A stretch of DNA of 20,392 bases, taken from an uncultured Verrucomicrobiales bacterium. Lineage in GTDB: Bacteria > Verrucomicrobiota > Verrucomicrobiia > Verrucomicrobiales > Akkermansiaceae. The position numbers and the translations under genes are program-made. Location: positions 1-20,392 of the forward strand of contig CALFTQ010000097.1 in the NCBI GenBank assembly GCA_937916135.1, read 5' to 3'. The notes under the pieces are model-generated. The model made no database searches and was not told where the DNA came from. It saw only the letters and a list, made by a program, of their open reading frames with translations. The number at the start of each line of letters is the position of its first letter. Position 1 is the stretch's first letter. Below are positions 14,565 through 20,392 of this stretch, piece by piece.

Positions 14565-15782
14565 ATGGATTTCCGTACTTATCTTCGCCAATATCCCGAT
14601 GCCAACGGCTACTATGGCCGTTTCGGCGGTGCCTACCTCCCCAAGGAGCTGGAACCCGCATTCAAGGAGATTACTGATGCGTACAACGACATCTGCCAGT
14701 CTGCACAGTTCATCAACGAGCTGCGCCGCATCCGCAAGCAGTTCCAGGGGCGTCCCACCCCGGTGTACCACTGCGAGCGGCTCTCCCGCCTCATCGGCGG
14801 CGCGCAGATTTACCTGAAGCGCGAAGATCTGAACCACACCGGAGCCCACAAGCTCAACCACTGCATGGGCGAGGGGCTCCTGGCCAAGTTCATGGGCAAG
14901 AAGAAGATTATTGCCGAAACCGGCGCCGGGCAGCACGGCGTAGCCCTGGCCACTGCAGCGGCCTACTTCGGGTTGGAATGCGAGATTCACATGGGTGCGG
15001 TCGATATTGCCAAGCAGGCTCCGAACGTAACCCGCATGAAGATGCTGGGCGCCAACGTGGTGTGCGTCACCCACGGCTTGCAGACCCTGAAAGAAGCTGT
15101 AGACAGCGCCTTCGAGGCCTATATGCGCGATTACAAGGAGGCCATATACTGCATCGGTTCCGTACTGGGGCCACACCCCTTCCCCATGATGGTGCGCGAC
15201 TTCCAGATGGTGGTGGGGCATGAGGCCCGCGACCAGTTCGAGGAGATGACCGGGCACCTGCCGGATGTGGTCTGTGCCTGCGTGGGTGGTGGCTCCAACG
15301 CCATGGGCATGTTCCCCGCATTCCTTGGCGACCCCGTAGATATCTACGGCGTGGAGCCCCTGGGCCACGGCCCCACCCTGGGTGAGCACTCGGCTTCCAT
15401 CAACTACGGCAGTGAGGGCATCATGCATGGTTTCAACTCCATCATGCTCAAAGACGAAAATGGCGAACCCGGCCCCGTTTATTCCGTGGCCAGCGGTCTG
15501 GACTACCCCTCCGTGGGCCCGGAGCACGCCTTCCTGCACGATATCGGCCGTGTGAAGTACGAGACCGTGAGCGATGAAGAAGCCGTGGACGCCTTCTTCA
15601 AGCTCTGCCGCTACGAGGGTATTATCCCCGCCCTGGAAAGCGCACATGCCGTTGCCTTTGCCATGCGCAAGGCCAAAGAGATGCGTCGCGGTTCCGTCCT
15701 CGCCAACTGCTCCGGCCGGGGCGATAAGGATGTGGACTACATTGCCGAGCATTTCGGCTACGGAGACGACCACAAATTCTGA
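14565..15782 (+). CDS. trpB: Tryptophan synthase beta chain
   Basis: This 405-aa PLP enzyme condenses indole with serine to tryptophan. The start MDFRTYLRQYPDANGYYGRFGGAYLP aligns with normal TrpB N-termini. GRPTPVYHCERL is followed by LKREDLNHTGAHKLNH with the PLP-binding Lys (about Lys96), then AETGAGQHGVALA, a GSVLGPHPFPMMVRDFQ block, the phosphate-binding VGGGSNAMG and a final NCSGRGDKD. An in-frame ATG at 14412 lies inside the terminator stem. Another at 14478 would add a 29-residue low-complexity extension. Neither fits the family, so 14565 is chosen. No trpA or other trp gene is adjacent; the next gene is a convergent transporter. It could use free indole or work with a TrpA encoded elsewhere. 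Confidence 0.93.
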   Translation: MDFRTYLRQYPDANGYYGRFGGAYLPKELEPAFKEITDAYNDICQSAQFINELRRIRKQFQGRPTPVYHCERLSRLIGGAQIYLKREDLNHTGAHKLNHCMGEGLLAKFMGKKKIIAETGAGQHGVALATAAAYFGLECEIHMGAVDIAKQAPNVTRMKMLGANVVCVTHGLQTLKEAVDSAFEAYMRDYKEAIYCIGSVLGPHPFPMMVRDFQMVVGHEARDQFEEMTGHLPDVVCACVGGGSNAMGMFPAFLGDPVDIYGVEPLGHGPTLGEHSASINYGSEGIMHGFNSIMLKDENGEPGPVYSVASGLDYPSVGPEHAFLHDIGRVKYETVSDEEAVDAFFKLCRYEGIIPALESAHAVAFAMRKAKEMRRGSVLANCSGRGDKDVDYIAEHFGYGDDHKF

Positions 15783-15803
15783 CACAGGGAACCACGTTTA
15801 CGA

Positions 15804-15840
15804 AAACGCACTGAGATTTTCATCTCAGTGCGTTTCTTTT
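15804..15840. terminator. Bidirectional terminator between trpB and the permease gene
   Basis: A perfect 14-bp stem (15804-15817 with 15822-15835, AAACGCACTGAGAT and its complement) has the loop TTTC and is followed by CTTTTT on the plus strand. On the minus strand a shorter TTTT follows. It lies 21 nt after the trpB stop and about 50 nt from the convergent permease stop, so it can serve both genes. Confidence 0.85.
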
Positions 15841-15886
15841 TCAACGCTGCGTCTGCCGCAGTCTTTACTACACGTTCTGCATGATA

Positions 15887-17368
15887 TCACTTTTTCTCCC
15901 AGGAGAAGGGCTCAAATTCTGCAACAGCCTTCGGGTCTGCCCAGGATCGCCTGCGCATGGCATAAATCACGAAGGGGATGCCCGCAAACACCACCGTGCC
16001 CACGATGAGGATACCCACATACACCGCAGGGCTGCCCACGGGAATCTGCCCCGGCGGGATGAAGCTGAATACCAGCGCCAGCAGACTGCCCAGCATGCCC
16101 AGGCCGCCGATAAGCCACATGCCCAGGTACTTACCGCCGGGCACACGGAAGGCGCGCGGCACATCCGGCTCGCGGTGGCGCAGGTAGATACCCGCCGCAA
16201 ACATGAGCAGGTACATGATGAGGTACAGAATGATAGTGAGCTGCGAAATAATCTGATACGCCGTCTGCACGCTCGGCAGCACCACAAAGAGCACCGAAAG
16301 CAGGGTCACAATGCAACCCTGGATGATGAGAATGCCCTCCTGCACCCCATTCTTATTCGTGCGCTGCATGAAGCGCGGCAGATACCCCGCGCAGCCCACC
16401 TGCAGCAGACCCTTGGATGGGCCACCCACCCAGGCCACCACCTGCGCCAACACACCGAACGCCAGGCAGCAGGCCATGATGGGGGCCATCCAGGAGGCTG
16501 AGAAGTAATCGAAAAGCCTATCGAAGGCGATGAGCAGGCTCTGCGTGAGCGTAATCTGGTCTTGCGGAATGATGAAGCCGATAGCCAGCGTGCCGAACAC
16601 GAAAATGCACACCGTCATGCCCGAGGCAATGGCAATGGCCAGCGGGTAGTCGCGGCTGGGGTTCTCGCATTCCTTCACGTGCACAGCGCTCATCTCCATG
16701 CCGGCATAGAAGAGGAAGATGCTCGCGGCCAGCACAATGTTGTTGAAGTTCGACAAATCGGGGATGAAATCGCGAGCCTCGAGGCTGATATCAATGGGAT
16801 TCCCCTGCCCCCAGTACACCATGCCCATGAGCACCAGCAGCGCCGCCGGAATCACCGTGCCGATGAGGGCACCCCACTTCGTGATACTGCCGCTCGTGCG
16901 CATGCCGCGCATGTTCAGGAAGGTGGCTGCCCAGTACACCAGCAGCACGATGATGACCACATACACATTATTCGAAGCCAGAGCATGGTCCCAGCGCTGG
17001 TTCGGGCCCATGAAGGCCAGTGAAACCGCAGCAAAGGTCAGCACCGTCGGGAACCAGATGGTCGTCTGAATCCACTGCAGCCAGATAGCCAGGAAACCCA
17101 GACGCGCACCGAAAGCCTCACCGACCCAGCGGAACACACCGCCCTTCTGCGGCCACCCCGTCGTCAGCTCCGCTGCCACGAGCGAAACCGGCATCAGGAA
17201 GAACAACGCCGCGAAGATATAGTAAAAGGCCGAGCTCAGCCCGTAAGTCGTTTCCGCCGGCAAGCCACGCAAGCTCACAATGGCGGACACGTTAATCATG
17301 GCCAGGGTAAAAACACCCAGTCTGGCAAGCTGGCCCCCCTTGCCGGGCGTATTCGAGTCGTTTTTCAT
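15887..17368 (-). CDS. APC-family amino-acid antiporter, GadC-like
   Basis: This 493-aa polytopic membrane protein has about 12 hydrophobic helices. The N-terminus (LGVFTLAMINVSAIVSLRGLP, then AELTTGWPQKGGVFRWVGEAFG) and the later MEMSAVHVKECENPSRDYPLA and VVAWVGGPSKGLL segments match the APC subgroup of glutamate/GABA antiporter (GadC) and related amino-acid exchangers. GadC exchanges extracellular glutamate for GABA in acid resistance, but substrate in this branch cannot be read from sequence. No gadB decarboxylase lies beside it. The ATG at 17368 follows family alignment. The open frame to 17545 only reads through the non-coding spacer. It is convergent with trpB and shares a terminator with it. 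Confidence 0.85.
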   Translation of the reverse strand: MKNDSNTPGKGGQLARLGVFTLAMINVSAIVSLRGLPAETTYGLSSAFYYIFAALFFLMPVSLVAAELTTGWPQKGGVFRWVGEAFGARLGFLAIWLQWIQTTIWFPTVLTFAAVSLAFMGPNQRWDHALASNNVYVVIIVLLVYWAATFLNMRGMRTSGSITKWGALIGTVIPAALLVLMGMVYWGQGNPIDISLEARDFIPDLSNFNNIVLAASIFLFYAGMEMSAVHVKECENPSRDYPLAIAIASGMTVCIFVFGTLAIGFIIPQDQITLTQSLLIAFDRLFDYFSASWMAPIMACCLAFGVLAQVVAWVGGPSKGLLQVGCAGYLPRFMQRTNKNGVQEGILIIQGCIVTLLSVLFVVLPSVQTAYQIISQLTIILYLIMYLLMFAAGIYLRHREPDVPRAFRVPGGKYLGMWLIGGLGMLGSLLALVFSFIPPGQIPVGSPAVYVGILIVGTVVFAGIPFVIYAMRRRSWADPKAVAEFEPFSWEKK

Positions 17369-17430
17369 GGTTAAAGACTTCGACCCACCAACAGGAGCAA
17401 GAGTTTGATATATGGTATAAAGCCCCACGT

Positions 17431-17450
17431 CCGCGAGCCCCGGCTCGCGG
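17431..17450. repeat. GC-rich palindrome related to the one at 14046-14063
   Basis: CCGCGAGCC and GGCTCGCGG form a 9-bp dyad with a 2-nt centre. The arm GCGAGCC/GGCTCGC is the same as in the core of the heptamer-bounded element at 14007-14148, suggesting a REP-like family. It lies upstream of the permease start in a gene-free stretch. Confidence 0.55.
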
Positions 17451-17560
17451 ATATCGCTTGCCAAGCCAAAGCTGCCATCAGGCAGCGGCGGCTGGTTCCC
17501 AATAGACCAAAACCTAAGCCCACAAAGCAACAGTTGGGAAATCAAGCCACCATCTCCATC

Positions 17561-17697
17561 GTGAAAACTCGCGCTCCGCGCTCGCGTGAAAGGTGAAAAG
17601 TGAAAACAACCGCTCCGCGCCAGTGAACTCCAATCCCCCGCGCCATCCGGGCGCGCTAACTTTCCATTTGTCGATCGTCAAGAGTCAATTGTCAATT
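17561..17697. repeat. Second heptamer-bounded non-coding element
   Basis: Three 7-mers at 17586-17606 (GTGAAAG, GTGAAAA, GTGAAAA) and four at 17670-17697 (GTCGATC, GTCAAGA, GTCAATT, GTCAATT) enclose a core of about 63 bp with a GC-rich dyad (GCGCCATCCGGGCGC, near 17640-17654). Just left is another dyad (CTCGCGCTCCGCGCTCGCG). Together with the palindrome at 17431-17450 this accounts for most of the roughly 330-bp gene-free spacer 17369-17701. No ORF is supported there. Confidence 0.6.
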
Positions 17698-17701
17698 CCT
17701 T

Positions 17702-18480
17702 TCACGCTGCCCAGAATTGGGCAGAGGCGCGCACTCCTCGTTGGTCCACATACCGCGTTCGCAGCAGCGTAGCATCCCTATGTCCTATCTCCACCTGCAG
17801 CTCCGCATAGCTGCGGAAGTGGCTCAGATGATAACTCGCAAAGGTATGCCTCAGCGCATCCTGCGGCCAGGGATGAGCGGGGGAGTCCCACCCAGCTGCC
17901 CGGCGCAACCCCGCCAATGCCGCAGCCAGTTTGCCGGGCATATTTTTTTCTCATGGGTGCTCTCTTCGAAACGACGCAAAATTTTCATCAGCGGCTTATG
18001 AATCGTCACCCGCCGCGCACCACCCGTCTTGCTGTGCTGTGGCAGAATATAAATCGCCCGCTCCCGAAAATCAACCTGCACCCAGCTCAGCCGTGCCACC
18101 TCATGCGGACGGATGCCAGCGTAGAGCATCATCCCCACCGCCGCCGCACAGCTGCCACCTTGATAAGCCTCCGCAGTCTGCCGCAAATCTTTAATCTCTT
18201 GCGGGGTGAGAATCGGCACCTGCTTCTCCACCACCCGCGGAGCCCCCACCCTCGCCACCGGATTCTCGCTGCACCAGCCCCGCTTCACCGCCGTCCCGAA
18301 TCCCCCGCTGAGGATTAAGCGCGCCTTCTGCCGCTGCCGCGGCGTATCAAACGCCATCTCGATATACTGCGCACAATCCTGCGCCGAAATCGCCCGCACC
18401 TTCCGCTGCGCCAGCCCCGGGCACCGCTTCATGAACAGCTCATTGGTTAACCTACTACAACCGAGAGCGCCCTCATGCAC
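17702..18480 (-). pseudogene. Tyrosine recombinase, frameshifted and N-terminally truncated
   Basis: Two overlapping minus-strand frames together make one phage-type integrase. The first (18480-17851) has a partial SAM-like core-binding domain and the start of the catalytic domain: Arg124 in AGIRPHEVARL and Lys151 in HSKTGGARRVTIH. The second (to 17702) has DALRHTFASY (second Arg), EIGHRD (His) and TRYVD (nucleophile Tyr). They join at a run of seven A on the coding strand (17943-17949). One extra A, or a -1 slip there, restores the full domain. At the N-terminus an in-frame stop lies just before the GTG at 18480, and the usual first 60 or more residues are missing. It probably mobilised an integrative element now degraded. 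Confidence 0.8.
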
Positions 18481-18541
18481 GATTAGATAACCTTAGCCCA
18501 TCAGAATACTGCCGTCAGAAGGGCTACCCCTCATCGGCGAA

Positions 18542-18644
18542 TTTTTTGCGCGATTTTTCCGCTTCGATACAGCTCGCGTCGCTCCGCTCCGCGCCCTCGC
18601 TACGCTCGGGACGCTGCATCTACGCTACAAAATCGCGCAAAAAA
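18542..18644. repeat. 16-bp perfect inverted repeat around a GC-rich core
   Basis: TTTTTTGCGCGATTTT (18542-18557) and its exact reverse complement (18629-18644) flank 71 bp of GC-rich sequence with several short CGCTCC/CGCTACGCTCG runs. There is no ORF in it. It lies between the recombinase remnant and the acyltransferase promoter, in the 18481-18805 gene-free stretch. The rest of that stretch shows only the promoter. Confidence 0.65.
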
Positions 18645-18648
18645 CGGA

Positions 18649-18678
18649 TTGACAGCCCGCACTGCATTATGCTATAAG
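18649..18678 (+). promoter_or_regulatory. Promoter of the acyltransferase gene
   Basis: A consensus TTGACA (18649-18654) is followed after 18 nt by TATAAG (18673-18678). It starts 5 bp after the right arm of the 16-bp inverted repeat. The leader to the ATG at 18806 would be about 120 nt. Confidence 0.65.
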
Positions 18679-18805
18679 ACGTTTGCGCTCATCCGGACAA
18701 AAAACAAGATGAAATAGCTTATTCGTGTCAAAAGGAGGGCGGCAGCTTAGATTTCACGCATCTGAGACAGACTTGCTTCGTAAATCGCTCATTTCAGAAA
18801 TTACC

Positions 18806-20392
18806 ATGACCACCCCCCGCATAGGTAGGATATTAGCAAGTGCTATCCTCACCGTGATAGCACTCTTTGCCACAAAATCATTGTGGCTTAAAGAAGGCGT
18901 TTCTGTTCAGTTTGATTATGAAGCGCAGAAGGATTTGAGCGTTCAGCTCTTTTATTGCCCGGCCCCAGACATTCCGTTCACTGAAGGAGCTAGTATAATA
19001 GAGAGGATTCAGAAAGGAAAAGGGAATGTTTCCGTTTTCATTCCTACTGGTTCTAAAATTGCCAGATTCCGGCTCGACACGGGCTCGGAACCAGGAAAGT
19101 TCGAATTCAGCAATTTGCAAATCGTCGGGCGTGAACGTGCGGATTTGGATTTGAGGCGATTCACCACAAAGAACATCTGGAGCTATCGTGTCGAGAATGA
19201 AAAGGCATGTGTTATTTCTACACATCGAGACCCTTATTTGACATATAAGGCTCCATTATCTATTGAGGGGAAGAAGCAAATAAGATGGACAAGTTGTGTT
19301 GTCATCCTTTTATCTTCGGTGTATTTTACTTTCGTTCTAGGCGACATGTGGCAGTCTCGGCACACCAGCCCCATAGAAAAACTCCCGAAACTGAAAAATG
19401 TTGAATTCTTGCGAGTGCTCTTTACATTCTTTGTATTGGTGACCCACTTTTTTGCCAGTTTTAAGATCTGGAATTCAGGAGGCCAGGCTGTGCAGTTTTT
19501 CTTCCTGCTTTCTGGCTATCTGCTCGCGGTAACATATCGCCCGGACCGTAAGATTCTGGATCTTGCCGTCAATCGCTACATCCGCTTCGTGCCACTGGTT
19601 GTCTTTGGTGGATTGCTGGCCGGTGGTGGCTGGAAGTCATTTCAGGGGCTTTGGATGTTGCAAAACATGGGCCTTGGTATTGGGGATGTACCAAATGCTC
19701 CAGCCTGGTACATCGCCGTATTGTTCTGGTGCACATTATTTTTTACTGGCCTAATGAAGGCATTGGATAGAAAACAATTGTTGCTCACCTTGTTTGTGAT
19801 ATCCTTTGTGTCATTACTTATGGTAATTCACTCACCCACAGGACCAAATCCGGCAGATAGAGCGCCTCTTTTCGGCGGATTCCTTAATAAAGGCTTGCTT
19901 AGAGGCGTTGCATGCATGTCAACGGGTAATTTTAGTCGCGCATTACTGCCGTCGCGTTTGTGACGAGACTATTCAGTTAAGCAAACGGATGGTATACACC
20001 GCAGCAGAGTTAGGTGTCTTATCTTATATCATATGTGGCTGCTTTCATAGGGAGGTATTCTATTCTGCCTGGGTAATTCAAGTGGTTTGGCATGTTGCGC
20101 TGTTGTGCCTGTTTGTCGCCAAACGAGGGCTCATTTCTGAGTTTTTTGAGCATAAGATATTTTCGGTGGCTGCAAGATATTGTTTGGCTATTTATTTAAC
20201 TCATTGGATGTTTCAGCGAATTGTATACCGGTATGTTCAATCAGAATATCCCGGTTGGATGGACCAAAACAAGTTTTTGAGTATTTCGCTGGCAATCATA
20301 GGTTCGTGTGTTTTGGGTATACTGGCTCATCACCTAATAGAGAAACCATGCACTCGCTATCTGACCAACTTTATCAATTGGATGAAAGAGGG
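18806..20392 (+). pseudogene. Acyltransferase-3 family membrane protein, frameshifted, runs off the window
   Basis: Translation from 18806 gives a transmembrane helix (about residues 8-26), a beta-rich presumably extracytoplasmic domain (about 30-170), a second helix (about 180-200), then an acyltransferase-3 domain. In the latter, KNVEFLRVLFTFFVLVTHFF carries the likely catalytic His (about 214), followed by QAVQFFFLLSGYLLA and NRYIRFVPLV. The frame stops at 19963. From about 19926 the +1 frame stays open to the window end and encodes the rest of the domain (YCLAIYLTHWMFQRIVYRY, then LAHHLIEKPCTRY). One base is therefore missing, or two extra, near 19915-19935. The family O-acylates surface glycans. 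GC content is visibly lower than in the neighbours, suggesting horizontal transfer. Confidence 0.8.

Noticed and set aside
18731..18740. Perfect AGGAGG near the acyltransferase leader
   Set aside because: No start codon lies at a usable distance. It falls inside the in-frame GTG extension upstream of the better ATG at 18806.

Overview
The window is a mostly high-GC (roughly 60%) bacterial chromosome segment. The best guess is a gut-type Verrucomicrobiota close to Akkermansia, inferred from gene content: a fused ADP-forming acetyl-CoA synthetase, a multihaem cytochrome with TPRs, a Fic protein with a family-typical N-terminus, a GadC-like permease, and A/C-rich leaders that mostly lack Shine-Dalgarno sequences. 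No rRNA or other taxonomic marker is present, so this is moderate confidence.

Layout. 122-232: tRNA-Val(UAC) on the minus strand with its own promoter and terminator. 322-3139: an eight-haem c-type cytochrome/TPR protein and a CvpA-like membrane protein, probably one operon. 3188-4654: a minus-strand operon of a thioredoxin-like exported protein, a small helical protein and a DUF3592-like membrane protein, with a divergent 69-aa membrane protein (4719-4928). 5009-5873: an internally deleted IS66 element in which the start of tnpB is joined to the end of tnpC. 5913-8147: a Fic-domain protein and an ankyrin-repeat protein, both minus strand. 8181-11994: a mannose-1-phosphate guanylyltransferase gene overlapping a RuvX/YqgF gene, then a strongly expressed-looking ADP-forming acetyl-CoA synthetase. 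12052-13889: an NhaC-type antiporter followed by an unlisted 52-aa membrane protein. 14270-15782: a stand-alone trpB preceded by a tryptophan leader peptide with three consecutive Trp codons and an intrinsic terminator, which is a classic attenuator layout. 15887-17368: a GadC-like amino-acid antiporter, convergent with trpB. 17369-20392: an accessory region with a repeat-rich spacer, a broken tyrosine recombinase, a 16-bp perfect inverted repeat and an AT-richer, frameshifted acyltransferase-3 gene running off the window end.

Two themes cut across the window. First, four sigma70-like promoters place the -10 box only 6-10 nt before the start codon (cytochrome, thioredoxin-like, manC, trpB), suggesting leaderless or near-leaderless mRNAs. 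Second, three non-coding sites carry short arrays of degenerate heptanucleotide repeats, two of them around GC-rich palindromes. These look like a dispersed non-coding repeat family.

All assignments were made by eye from translated sequence, motifs and dyads. No database search or folding program was run.
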